Source: Algoriphagus pacificus
GTDB lineage: Bacteria; Bacteroidota; Bacteroidia; Cytophagales; Cyclobacteriaceae
Assembly (NCBI RefSeq): GCF_017254845.1
Contig: NZ_JAFKCU010000001.1
Coordinates: 1,137,048-1,201,047 of the forward strand
Reading direction: 5' to 3'
Length of the DNA stretch: 64,000 nt
A program made the translations under genes and the position numbers. Of the stretch, positions 44,903 through 54,735 are shown piece after piece. Under the pieces are notes generated by a model. That model had not been told where the DNA came from and did not search any database. It worked only from the letters and a program-made list of their open reading frames with translations. Within the stretch, counting starts at the first letter, position 1; each line of letters starts with the position of its first letter.

Positions 44903-46459
44903 ATGCTATTTTTAGTGACATCTTTTCTTTTTACTTCCTGCGTGGAAGAACCTGAAGCTCTAAAAATCCAATCCACAGAAAATGGACAGCTGATGAAAGT
45001 CAAAGCCTGGTTTGAAGAGAATAAAACGAAACTGAGACTTCCTGAGCGAGGCTCAAATTTAAGATCAGAATCTCAGGAATTAATTTTACCATTTTTTGAA
45101 AAAGAACCCGATTGGGACAAATTCCATCATTATTATTTTCCGGATGGGAGAGAAGTTTATGAAGTTAATTTACAAAATAAGGAAACACCAATTTTTGGCA
45201 ATCTATTAGATAGTATTCGTTCTATACCTTCAGAAGAATTAGTTATACAAAACATTATGTTTATTAAAAACCCAGAATTTGAAAGATATGACCCCATAAT
45301 TGCAAGATATTATCCAAAAGGAGAATTGGATGTAAAGAGTTTCAAAAAAATGAATTATACTAAAATCAATGAATATTGGTCAGGAAAATTAGAATTGTTT
45401 ACATATGATGAGCATCATTTTATTGGATTTGAATTTGAGGAAGGAAAAATAATAAACGAAATAACTTATTCTAAGAATAATACTGGTGCTAAAGTAAAAG
45501 ATTATAAAAATGCAGATGTAAGATGCACAACCTATGTATTACCGGTTACAAACTGTGTTTTAACTTCCAGCGGAACCTATTGTTCTTCCAATTATAATGA
45601 TTTGGTTAATGTCACTTATTGCTCCACAGGTGGTTCTGGAGGAAATTATATATATACCTATGGTGGAAATGATGGTACAGGAAGTGGTACGTATATCGAT
45701 CCAAGCGGTGTGACTGGTACTGAGTATATTGTGCCTATAATTCCTGCGCCTGAAACTTTTATTTTAAATCAATTTTCAAATCCTTGTGGTAGTCAAATAT
45801 TCAAGCAATTGATGAAGGCATCTATTTTGAAATCTTCTATTGGAAACTTGAATCAAGCAAATGCAATTATTCAACTTCTACAGGATGCAAATGATGTGGA
45901 ATTTATTGTGAAAAATTCAGATTTAACGAGTGCGACTGGTAATACTACGAAGACTAAACGTTACATTAATTCTACTTCTGATAAATTAGAGATTTTGATT
46001 GAGTTTGACAATGATTATTTAGAAAATGCAACTAGACTATCTATAGCTAGAACAATGTTGCATGAAACGATTCATGCCTTTTTGGTTTATAATTTTTATA
46101 AAGATCCGACTGGGGAATTTAAGCAGGGATTACAAAATTTTGCAACTACAAAAGGCTATACGGACATGAATGATGTTCATCATAATTTTATGCCTCAATA
46201 TGTAGATGCAATTGGTTATTCTTTAGCAGTCTGGAACCAAGTTTATGGTAATTCAGGAAATATTCCTAGAAGTTACTTTGACGATCTTGCTTGGGGTGGT
46301 TTGACATTTAGTCAACATAATTCTACAACAAATCAATATACTTGGCATGATGTTTTTCAAGATTTAGTTCCATCTGAAACCGAAAGAATTAGAATTCAAA
46401 ATGTTATAAATAATGAAGCAAATAATGAGTATTCAGCAAAAGGTGAACCTTGCAATTAG
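44903..46459 (+). CDS. HExxH-motif (zincin-like) lipoprotein, candidate phase-variable
   Basis: In the reading frame from ATG 44903 (or TTG 44900) the 518-residue protein begins with a hydrophobic stretch and lipobox FTSC but no positive N-region. The missing N-region is in frame from ATG 44830 only if the C tract is 12 or 15 long. Residues to about 215 are unlike anything I recognise. A linker rich in cysteine, glycine and serine follows (about 215-265, cysteines in RCTTY, TNCVL, TYCSS, TYCST). The C-terminal domain has the zinc-protease motif HETIH near residue 387, then VHHNF and YVDAIGY as possible further ligands. The gene is markedly AT-rich relative to its neighbours. It may be a surface metalloprotease or toxin-like effector. 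Confidence 0.7.
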   Translation: MLFLVTSFLFTSCVEEPEALKIQSTENGQLMKVKAWFEENKTKLRLPERGSNLRSESQELILPFFEKEPDWDKFHHYYFPDGREVYEVNLQNKETPIFGNLLDSIRSIPSEELVIQNIMFIKNPEFERYDPIIARYYPKGELDVKSFKKMNYTKINEYWSGKLELFTYDEHHFIGFEFEEGKIINEITYSKNNTGAKVKDYKNADVRCTTYVLPVTNCVLTSSGTYCSSNYNDLVNVTYCSTGGSGGNYIYTYGGNDGTGSGTYIDPSGVTGTEYIVPIIPAPETFILNQFSNPCGSQIFKQLMKASILKSSIGNLNQANAIIQLLQDANDVEFIVKNSDLTSATGNTTKTKRYINSTSDKLEILIEFDNDYLENATRLSIARTMLHETIHAFLVYNFYKDPTGEFKQGLQNFATTKGYTDMNDVHHNFMPQYVDAIGYSLAVWNQVYGNSGNIPRSYFDDLAWGGLTFSQHNSTTNQYTWHDVFQDLVPSETERIRIQNVINNEANNEYSAKGEPCN

Positions 46460-46985
46460 TGTTTTATTTGTTTTAATGGCATGCTCGAGTCAAAAAAATA
46501 TTCAAATTAAAAGCGATGAATATGATTTGATCAATTTTCTATTAGAGCAGAATGATAATTATAAAGTAAGTCAGGATTTCCTAAGTTGGGATGAAAATAG
46601 TTATTCTACATATCGTGATTTTAATCCTTCTGAAATTGAGGAATTTGACTTTTTGGCAATCAATAAAGAGCTGGACTTAGATAGCCTATTTACTTCTGAA
46701 GAAATCGATCAATTGAAAAATAAGATTGATTCAGAAAAACCAATGAAGCTTAAAAAAAATGCAGTTATAGAACCTTCAAAATTAGTAACTAATAAAATGG
46801 ATGTTATTTACCCAGCTTCCATAATGGGGGTTGCCTATCCTATAATTATTCAAGGGACTCGTGGTAAAACTTTTGGGTTTATTCTATCTAGTTTCAGCGA
46901 GAAAGGTACTTATTATTCTATTTATAAAAAGAAGGATGAATTTGATTGGGATATTATTCATAAGACAATGATTGCAATTGAATAA
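46425..46985 (+). CDS. Lipoprotein of unknown function overlapping the HExxH gene
   Basis: This 186-residue protein starts at ATG 46425, which gives a good lipoprotein signal (MSIQQKVNLAISVLFVLMAC; lipobox cysteine near residue 20). Its first 35 bases lie inside the end of the HExxH gene in another frame, so translation is probably coupled. The mature protein is acidic and soluble-looking with no known motif. The tight coupling suggests that it is a partner, for example an inhibitor or carrier, of the putative metalloprotease; this is inference. It ends before a T-rich hairpin identical in design to the one before the pair. Confidence 0.6.
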   Translation: MSIQQKVNLAISVLFVLMACSSQKNIQIKSDEYDLINFLLEQNDNYKVSQDFLSWDENSYSTYRDFNPSEIEEFDFLAINKELDLDSLFTSEEIDQLKNKIDSEKPMKLKKNAVIEPSKLVTNKMDVIYPASIMGVAYPIIIQGTRGKTFGFILSSFSEKGTYYSIYKKKDEFDWDIIHKTMIAIE

Positions 46986-47075
46986 AATGATTATCCCAAC
47001 TGTTATGAGTTCAGCTTTTTGAAGTTACATAAAACAAGAAATAATTTTGAAAGTCAAAAAGCTAAAGTGAAAAAT

Positions 47076-47113
47076 CTAAAAACCCTCTTAGAATAGATTC
47101 TGGGAGGGTTTTT
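47076..47113 (+). terminator. Hairpin terminator, right copy of a direct repeat
   Basis: AAACCCTC and GAGGGTTT arms around TTAGAATAGATTCTGG, T-tract after. It differs from the copy at 44708-44745 by only a few bases over 37-38 positions. Confidence 0.75.
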
Positions 47114-47183
47114 CAATGAATTTGCTCTTCGGTTCCCGATTATTATCAGACTAAGCTATTTCGCCTATGTTTCTATTTGGTTA

Positions 47184-47213
47184 AAATCCCTTTGCGTGCT
47201 CTGCGGTAAAATC
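47184..47213. repeat. Dispersed-repeat-like segment at the end of the accessory region
   Basis: CCCTTTGCGTGCTCTGCGGT followed by AAAATC. From memory this resembles short GC-rich segments scattered between genes in several Bacteroidota. Only one copy is visible here. Confidence 0.25.
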
Positions 47214-48162
47214 AAAAAGGCAACTTACCCAAATCCACATTTCCACCGGAAAGGATAATCCCTACCTTTTTTCCTGCAAAGCGGTCTTGATTGGCTAATA
47301 AAGCAGCTAGAGGAACCGCACAGGAAGGCTCGATCACGATTTTCATCCGCTCATAAATCAAGCGCATAGCTTCGATAATCTGAGGATCAGTGGCCAAAAG
47401 AATATCTGAAACATAATTTTGAATCAGCTCGAAATTCAAAACACCTAAAGAAGTTAAAAGTCCATCAGCAATGGTATTAGGGCCTGATTGTGGGATTATT
47501 TTACCAGCCTGAAATGATTGAAAAGCATCATCTGCACCAGCCGGCTCTCCAGCAATTACTTCAGTATTGGGAGAAAGGTAATGCGTTGTCAAAGCCGTGC
47601 CTCCCAGCAATCCTCCGCCTCCTACAGGAGCCATAATAATGTCTAAATTGGCTTGGTCCTCGATCAGTTCCAAAGCACAGGTAGCCTGTCCTTCGATCAC
47701 ATCCATAAAATCATAAGGAGGTATAAATGTTGCTCCAGTTTTTGCAACCACTGCCTCCAAAGTTGTTTCTCTTGCTTTAAGGTTTGGTTCGCATTCGATG
47801 ATTTCCCCGCCGTATCCTTTTACTGCCTTTTTCTTAATCTCGGGCGCGTTGGATGGCATCACGATATAAGATGGTATACCCGCTACACTTGCGGCTCTAG
47901 CCAAAGCTGCTGCATGATTTCCTGAGCTATGAGTTGCCACTCCCTTTGCTTTCTGTTCTTCGGTTAATTTCATCACAGCATTGGCAGCACCACGGGCTTT
48001 GAAAGCACCTACTTTCTGGAAGTTTTCGCATTTAAAGAAAATCCCACAACCGGCAATTTCATTGATGGCAGTGGAGGAAAGAATCGGAGTGCGATGAATA
48101 AAAGGCTGAATTCGGGCATGTGCTGCTTTGATTTCAGCAAGAGAAGGAAAGGTATGGCTCAT
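47212..48162 (-). CDS. Threonine/serine dehydratase-like PLP enzyme
   Basis: This 316-residue fold-type II PLP enzyme has the lysine block KVGAFKARGAANAV (PLP lysine), SSGNHAAALARAA, the glycine-rich phosphate loop PVGGGGLLGG and the C-terminal LSGGNVDL. It lacks the ACT regulatory domains of biosynthetic threonine deaminase IlvA, so it is the short catabolic threonine dehydratase or a serine racemase-like type. It yields 2-oxobutanoate or pyruvate plus ammonia through enamines handled by RidA. Confidence 0.9.
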   Translation of the reverse strand: MSHTFPSLAEIKAAHARIQPFIHRTPILSSTAINEIAGCGIFFKCENFQKVGAFKARGAANAVMKLTEEQKAKGVATHSSGNHAAALARAASVAGIPSYIVMPSNAPEIKKKAVKGYGGEIIECEPNLKARETTLEAVVAKTGATFIPPYDFMDVIEGQATCALELIEDQANLDIIMAPVGGGGLLGGTALTTHYLSPNTEVIAGEPAGADDAFQSFQAGKIIPQSGPNTIADGLLTSLGVLNFELIQNYVSDILLATDPQIIEAMRLIYERMKIVIEPSCAVPLAALLANQDRFAGKKVGIILSGGNVDLGKLPF

Positions 48163-48233
48163 GGCATGAAATTAGGGAATTGAGGAGATTTTTTGAATTA
48201 TTTTTTTTGTCAGAAAGTGAATCGAATATTGAT

Positions 48234-48305
48234 GTCAGTCCGAGCGGAGTCGAGGACAATTAAATTTTCTTGTTTGAACAAGGCTTCGACTCCGCTCAGC
48301 CTGAC
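48234..48305. repeat. REP-like palindromic element (inverted repeat)
   Basis: Left arm GTCAGTCCGAGCGGAGTCGA (48234-48253) and right arm TTCGACTCCGCTCAGCCTGAC (48285-48305 with its leading bases) are nearly perfect reverse complements around an AT-rich loop. GC-rich CGAGCGGAGTCGA hairpins of this type are common intergenic repeats in Bacteroidota. It lies between divergent genes. Confidence 0.6.
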
Positions 48306-48415
48306 GCCTTAGTTAAATTTAATCAATCGACTAAAAAACAAAACCCATTAACAGCTCCACTCAAATTGTTTTCAGGTACAATTCAAACAATACCACGGAG
48401 TTTTTATCTTCAGGC

Positions 48416-49084
48416 ATGAATTGGAATGCCCTACAATTTTTCCCTGTCATGGGAGAAGCTTTAACAGAAAATAATACTTTGAAATTGGATTTTAGTCCAG
48501 CTAATTCGGAATTGGATTTGATCGACTTAGGAAATACGGAGGAATTCAATTCCTATGTTTTTGGGCAGCTTTCTGGCCAAAACAAGAAATATGGAATTGG
48601 AGGCTATTTTGAGCATCGAGCGATTTACAGAAGATCGGAGGTTTTTGCCACGCAGGAGTCTGACTTTCGGAATATCCATTTAGGAGTAGATATTTGGGCT
48701 GAGGCAGGGAAATCGGTTTTTGCTCCTATGGATGGGATAATTCATTCTTTTCAGGATAATGCAGGATTTGGAAATTACGGCCCCACGATTATCCTGGAGC
48801 ATTACATTGATGGCCAAAAACTCTATTCCCTCTATGGTCATTTGTTTTTAAGCGATCTGGAAAAGCTTAAAGTAGGTCAAGAAATGAAAGCAGGTGACTT
48901 ACTTTGCCATATCGGACCATTTCCCGAAAACGGTGATTGGCCGCCGCATTTGCATTTTCAATTGATGCTGGATATGCTAGGAAACGTGGGGGATTTTCCT
49001 GGTGTTTGTTCCCAACGGGAAATAGAAAAATATAAAGCTATTTGTCCGGATCCGAATCTGATCCTAGTCTGTCCTTTGATCTAG
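48416..49084 (+). CDS. M23-type peptidoglycan metallopeptidase domain protein without signal peptide
   Basis: This 222-residue protein has an M23/LytM domain in its C-terminal two-thirds: HLGVDIWAEAGKSVFAP, GFGNYGPTIILEH, LYGHL and the zinc-ligand motif PPHLHFQL. The metal ligands are present. No signal peptide or membrane segment is seen, even if the start lay upstream. The similar M23 domain fused to aminotransferases and kinases in other bacteria is also cytoplasmic, so this may act on a small intracellular substrate. The 3' end overlaps the convergent coaX gene by four bases. Confidence 0.8.
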   Translation: MNWNALQFFPVMGEALTENNTLKLDFSPANSELDLIDLGNTEEFNSYVFGQLSGQNKKYGIGGYFEHRAIYRRSEVFATQESDFRNIHLGVDIWAEAGKSVFAPMDGIIHSFQDNAGFGNYGPTIILEHYIDGQKLYSLYGHLFLSDLEKLKVGQEMKAGDLLCHIGPFPENGDWPPHLHFQLMLDMLGNVGDFPGVCSQREIEKYKAICPDPNLILVCPLI

Positions 49085-49851
49085 GTATTTGCTTTGGTGA
49101 TCAAACGTAAACCCTCCAAAGTCAAATTTCTGTCAATTTCATCAAAAACCTCTGCCAAAGGAGTGAGTACAGATGACAATCCTCCTGTTGCGACTACTTT
49201 ATAGTTTTCTTGGGTTTCCTGCTCAATTGTTTCGATCATGCCTTTGACCAATCCGGTATAGCCATAAAGAATTCCGGCTTGTATCGCATGGATGGTGTTT
49301 TGTCCCAATGCAGATTCAGGCATTTTTAACTCCACATTTGGAAGTTTGGAGGTGTTTTGAAACAAAGAGTTAATGGCTGTTCTCAAGCCCGGCACAATAT
49401 TCACCCCTTTGATTTTACCTTTTTGATCTACCACAGTAAAAGTCAGAGCCGTTCCAAAATCCACTACAATCACGGGTTTTTGGTATTTGGAATAGGCTGC
49501 CATCACATTACACATCAAGTCGGAGCCGATTTCACTGGGTCTTAAGGAAGTGATAGGAAGGTTTTGATAGCTCTCCGGCTGAATCAAATAAGGATTTGTT
49601 CCGAAGTAGTTTTGACAAAATTCTACAATTGTCCCATTCACTTCCGGAACTACTGAGCTAAACCCAATTTCGGAGATTGCAGCAGGTGAGATTCCATGTT
49701 CCAAAAAATAAAGCGGTACCTTCTTACTCAGCTGGGAATTGAGCTTTGGGCCTTTTGTTTCTACACGGAATTGATTGGTCCATTTTTTCTCTTTCTGATC
49801 AAAAAGGGCAAAAACTACATTACTATTCCCCGCATCTATTGCTAAAAACAT
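49081..49851 (-). CDS. coaX: Type III pantothenate kinase
   Basis: This 256-residue ASKHA-fold kinase has the phosphate-1 loop AIDAGNSNVVFALF at the start, the pantothenate-binding IGSDLMCNVMAA around residue 110, the DFGTALTF metal loop and the adenosine motif VATGGL. It phosphorylates pantothenate, the first step of CoA synthesis. CoaX replaces CoaA in most Bacteroidota. It converges on the M23 gene and is divergent from a GNAT gene 75 bases away. Confidence 0.95.
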   Translation of the reverse strand: MFLAIDAGNSNVVFALFDQKEKKWTNQFRVETKGPKLNSQLSKKVPLYFLEHGISPAAISEIGFSSVVPEVNGTIVEFCQNYFGTNPYLIQPESYQNLPITSLRPSEIGSDLMCNVMAAYSKYQKPVIVVDFGTALTFTVVDQKGKIKGVNIVPGLRTAINSLFQNTSKLPNVELKMPESALGQNTIHAIQAGILYGYTGLVKGMIETIEQETQENYKVVATGGLSSVLTPLAEVFDEIDRNLTLEGLRLITKANT

Positions 49852-49926
49852 TGTTTCTTTGATTTCATTAAATTTAGCTTTTCAAAAAAGGAAATTCCAA
49901 ATAATAACCTCCTAATCAAAATAGAA

Positions 49927-50403
49927 ATGTATTCATTACGAGAAGGGACAATAGATGACCTCCCAAGAGTTTTAGAATTGATAGAAGAACTGGCATTGTA
50001 TGAAAAAGCGCCTGAGCAGGTGACCAATACCCTAGAAATGATGAAAGAAGATGGCTTTGGTCCCAATCCAGTCTATGCCATGTTTGTCTGCGAAAAAGAC
50101 GAAACCAAGGAAATTATCGGGATTTCAGTCTATTATTATCGCTATAGCACTTGGAAAGGAAAGAGACTTTATCTCGAAGATTTGGTAGTCACCCAGTCAG
50201 AAAGAGGAAAAGGTGCCGGAAAATTATTGTTGGAGCGAACCATGGCCAAGTCATTGGAAGATGGCTGTACTGGCATGATGTGGCAGGTATTGGACTGGAA
50301 TGAACCGGCAATTAATTTTTATAAAAAATATGGGGCAAGTATAGAAGGTGGTTGGTATAATGTCCATATCCAGGACTACGAAATCAAAGAAATTCTAAAG
50401 TAG
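49927..50403 (+). CDS. GNAT acetyltransferase, spermidine/spermine acetyltransferase-like
   Basis: This 158-residue protein has the GNAT acetyl-CoA motif SERGKGAGKLLLER. The block YSTWKGKRLYLEDLVVTQ and the end NFYKKYGAS are strongly reminiscent of diamine N1-acetyltransferase (SSAT). The substrate is probably a polyamine or small amine; specificity is inferred from these motifs only. It is followed by a strong hairpin shared with the convergent guaB. Confidence 0.85.
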   Translation: MYSLREGTIDDLPRVLELIEELALYEKAPEQVTNTLEMMKEDGFGPNPVYAMFVCEKDETKEIIGISVYYYRYSTWKGKRLYLEDLVVTQSERGKGAGKLLLERTMAKSLEDGCTGMMWQVLDWNEPAINFYKKYGASIEGGWYNVHIQDYEIKEILK

Positions 50404-50423
50404 TACCAAGTTTAAGAACAAAA

Positions 50424-50451
50424 AAAAATCCGGCTCAATGGCCGGATTTTT
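50424..50451. terminator. Bidirectional hairpin terminator
   Basis: AAAATCCGGC stem with TCAATG loop and GCCGGATTTT, between the GNAT gene and convergent guaB. Confidence 0.85.
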
Positions 50452-50471
50452 ACTTTTATGGGGATTTGTTA

Positions 50472-51974
<1,503 letters not shown>

Positions 51975-52085
51975 CTATTTGCCCGTCAAAATTACAAACA
52001 AAATCCTTTACGAAACTAATCCTTGGCAAAATTAATATTGAAACAAGGCATAAAAATTCAGGAAAAGGAAAGAAACTTTTAAAAA

Positions 52086-52538
52086 TTAAGAAATCAAACG
52101 ATTAGAAAAGGGTTCTTGAATCAGTTTTTTGGAATGAATCATCCGAATCAAAATGTAAAGCAAAAGTCCAGTTGGCCCTGCCATAAAGGTCAAAACCAAA
52201 CATGGAAGCAGGATCCATCTATTAATTCCCATTTGGTCGGCATTATGGGATATCCACATCCCAACAAATAAATCAAAAGTCAGGTAGTGAATCCAGCCTG
52301 CTAATAAAGCTTCGTCGCTTGAAAATAGTAATTTGACATTTGCCAAAGTATCAAAGCCTCCACCAGTTTCTGCACCCATACCGATCACAATAAAGTACAG
52401 GTAGGTGAAACTCATAATCAGAAAAATAATGCTGAATAGCAGTTTATATACCCAGCGCTTTTGGTCGAGTACAAAAAGAAAAATCCAGCATGAGAATGCT
52501 ATAGAATTCGCAATCGTAAAAATCAATTCTAACTTCAT
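52086..52538 (-). CDS. ABA4-like membrane protein
   Basis: This 150-residue protein has four transmembrane segments and the ABA4-like (DUF4281) signature LAGWIHYLTFDLFVGMWIS followed by PCLVLTFMAGPTGLLLYILIR, written here in two parts. Plant ABA4 is needed for neoxanthin synthesis and some bacterial relatives accompany carotenoid genes. No carotenoid genes are in the window, so the role is open. Short gaps link it to the rRNA methyltransferase gene upstream on the same strand. Confidence 0.82.
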   Translation of the reverse strand: MKLELIFTIANSIAFSCWIFLFVLDQKRWVYKLLFSIIFLIMSFTYLYFIVIGMGAETGGGFDTLANVKLLFSSDEALLAGWIHYLTFDLFVGMWISHNADQMGINRWILLPCLVLTFMAGPTGLLLYILIRMIHSKKLIQEPFSNRLIS

Positions 52539-52604
52539 TACTTTAAAAATTAAGCAATGAAGTTAGAAATAACTTTTTGATTTTGAGCTAAATAAGATTT
52601 AAAA

Positions 52605-53792
52605 CTATTTTTTAAGCAGTCTTGCGATGTAAAAACCATCAAAGCCACTTTCATGGGAAAGAACCTTCTGGTCCTCGATCAATTCGAAGTCTTTTCCTGC
52701 TTCAGAATTCAAAAACTTCTGTACCTGTTCCTGGTTTTCTGAAGGCAAAATACTACAAGTAGCATAGACCATTTGTCCACCTGATTTCAGCATAGAAGGG
52801 TAGCTTTGAAGGATTTCCTGTTGGGTTTGTCGGACCTTTTCGATGGATTCCAGACTTAATTTCCACTTGGTGTCAGGGTTTCTTTTCAAAACTCCCAAAC
52901 CAGAGCAAGGTACATCCAAAAGTAATCTATCAGCAGATTCTTTAAGGCGTTTGATTGTCTTGGAACCCTCGATTACTTTTCTCTCGATGATAGAAACTCC
53001 ATCTCTTCGAGCTCTGAGTTTGGTTTGTTGTAGTTTCCATTCTTCCACATCCATAGAAAGAATTTTCCCTTTATTTTCCATCAAAGCTGCCAAATGAAGG
53101 GATTTTCCTCCGGCTCCGGCACAGGCATCGATCACACGCATACCTGGTTCAACTGCCAAAGATTCGGCCACAAGCTGTGAAGAGCCATCCTGAACTTCAA
53201 ACAAACCTTCTTTGAAAGCAGGATGTCTGAAAACATTTTGGCGCTCATCGAGAATCAATGCGTCTTTGTAACCTTTGATGATATGAGTGGAAATGTTGGA
53301 CTCAGCCAACATATTTTTGAGTCTCTCCCGGGTGGTTTTTAAAGTATTCACTCTTAAAACCACGTCTGCTTCCTGATTCAAGCTGTGGATTTCAGCTTCC
53401 CATTTATCTCCAAGTTCTTTTCTGCCGAGCTCTTCCAACCAATCAGGAATAGATTCGATCAAGGCAGGATCTTCCAGCTTATCGTATTTGCCTTTCAGTT
53501 TTTCTGGCTGAATTTTCTCGAATTCTTCCCATGGCGGCAAGCTATGTCCCTGCATCAACCAATAAGTACCGAAGAGATCATACGGATTATTTGAAGGACT
53601 TAAATAATTGATCAATCTCCACCAGCGCACCATTTCATAGGTAGTTTCTGCGATAAAAGAACGATCCCTTGCTCCCCATTTCGGGTTAGATTTTAGGGTT
53701 CTTTCGATCACTTTATCAGCATACTGACCTTCTTCGAAAATAGCTGCAAGTGCGGTATGCACTCCGCGGATGGTATTGTTGTGTAGTTTCAT
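52605..53792 (-). CDS. RsmB/NOP family rRNA cytosine-5 methyltransferase
   Basis: This 395-residue protein starts at ATG 53792 (a GTG six codons earlier is less likely). An N-terminal NusB-like/RsmB domain (start TIRGVHTALAAIFEEGQYA) precedes a SAM-dependent barrel with DACAGAGGKSLHLA, the motif IV cysteine LLDVPCSGLGVLKRNPDTKW and the motif VI cysteine MVYATCSILPSENQEQV. The two cysteines are the catalytic pair of m5C RNA methyltransferases. The likely target is 16S rRNA, by homology to RsmB. Confidence 0.93.
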   Translation of the reverse strand: MKLHNNTIRGVHTALAAIFEEGQYADKVIERTLKSNPKWGARDRSFIAETTYEMVRWWRLINYLSPSNNPYDLFGTYWLMQGHSLPPWEEFEKIQPEKLKGKYDKLEDPALIESIPDWLEELGRKELGDKWEAEIHSLNQEADVVLRVNTLKTTRERLKNMLAESNISTHIIKGYKDALILDERQNVFRHPAFKEGLFEVQDGSSQLVAESLAVEPGMRVIDACAGAGGKSLHLAALMENKGKILSMDVEEWKLQQTKLRARRDGVSIIERKVIEGSKTIKRLKESADRLLLDVPCSGLGVLKRNPDTKWKLSLESIEKVRQTQQEILQSYPSMLKSGGQMVYATCSILPSENQEQVQKFLNSEAGKDFELIEDQKVLSHESGFDGFYIARLLKK

Positions 53793-53848
53793 GAGAGAGA
53801 AATTCTCCACAAAGGTAGGTTTTCTTTCTGTTCTCTCAGAATCGGATT

Positions 53849-54679
53849 TTAAAATGGGCTAAAGATCAGACCAAAACGGATTCCTTCTCTGGCTACTGCT
53901 GATCCGATGTCGTAATGGTTTCCAAAATATTGGGTGGTGGAAGCGTAGAAAGGGTCATAAACATAATCTACAGTTTCATATGTTTCTCTCTGGTCCTTTA
54001 AGATCTGTTTTTTGTACTCCAATAAATTTGCACGGGCTTCTATCGCAAGCCAAGATTTGATCTGATAAGCGAAAGCAAGATCTAATCCCACCTTCCAATT
54101 GGTTTCCGACATTGGGATTTCATATCTCGAGTAAGCAATGCTCAAACAATTGGCGCAATAGAAACTACTATAGCCGGGGTAAGGATAATAATAGTTTGTG
54201 AAATCAGGAGTTATTAAGACATTCCCATCCTTACCGGATTCTTTCATGCCGTAAAGAGTGAAGTTTAGGGAGGTCTTTTTCCCTACAGGAATGTGTTTTT
54301 TCAAAAAAAGACCGAATCCGCTTAGGTCATTTTTTAAAGAAGCTTCTTGGGAACTAAATCTGTAACCAATAACCGGGTAATAGTTTTCCTCATTTTCTTC
54401 CCCATAAATTGGGAAACTAACTTGAACTGGACTTGCCTCTGTTTGATAAGAACTAAAATTGGAGATAATACCCAGAGACCAGTTTTTTTCAAGGTTTAAG
54501 CCAATCATGGGACGAATACTTCCTAGCATATTTCGCTCCACTGCGAGTGGACTGGAAGGGTGGATAGCACGTTGCCAATATGTACCATCAAAGCCAAACC
54601 AGAATTTAGAATCAGATGTCTGGGCTTGTGCTGCCAAAGTAAAAAGCAGGCCGAAAATCAGGAATAGAATTTTTTTCAT
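53849..54679 (-). CDS. Outer-membrane beta-barrel protein of unknown function
   Basis: This 276-residue protein has a signal peptide (hydrophobic residues 4-18, cleavage near AQAQ). The mature part shows alternating hydrophobic/polar strands with aromatic belts (FWFGFDGTYWQRA, SLGIISNFSSYQ, WKVGLDLAFAYQIKSWLAIEA) and ends in GIRFGLIFSPF, the C-terminal phenylalanine typical of BAM-inserted barrels. I recognise no specific porin family. It is divergent from prmC, 56 bases away. Confidence 0.7.
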   Translation of the reverse strand: MKKILFLIFGLLFTLAAQAQTSDSKFWFGFDGTYWQRAIHPSSPLAVERNMLGSIRPMIGLNLEKNWSLGIISNFSSYQTEASPVQVSFPIYGEENEENYYPVIGYRFSSQEASLKNDLSGFGLFLKKHIPVGKKTSLNFTLYGMKESGKDGNVLITPDFTNYYYPYPGYSSFYCANCLSIAYSRYEIPMSETNWKVGLDLAFAYQIKSWLAIEARANLLEYKKQILKDQRETYETVDYVYDPFYASTTQYFGNHYDIGSAVAREGIRFGLIFSPF

Positions 54680-54735
54680 ACGGAAAGAATTGGGATTGCT
54701 ACCTTTACGCTGAAATAAGGCGATTCGCTACAGCT

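Noticed and set aside
44903-46985. Insertion sequence or prophage carrying the two lipoproteins
   Set aside because: No transposase, integrase, terminal inverted repeats or phage genes are present; only the duplicated terminators flank the pair.
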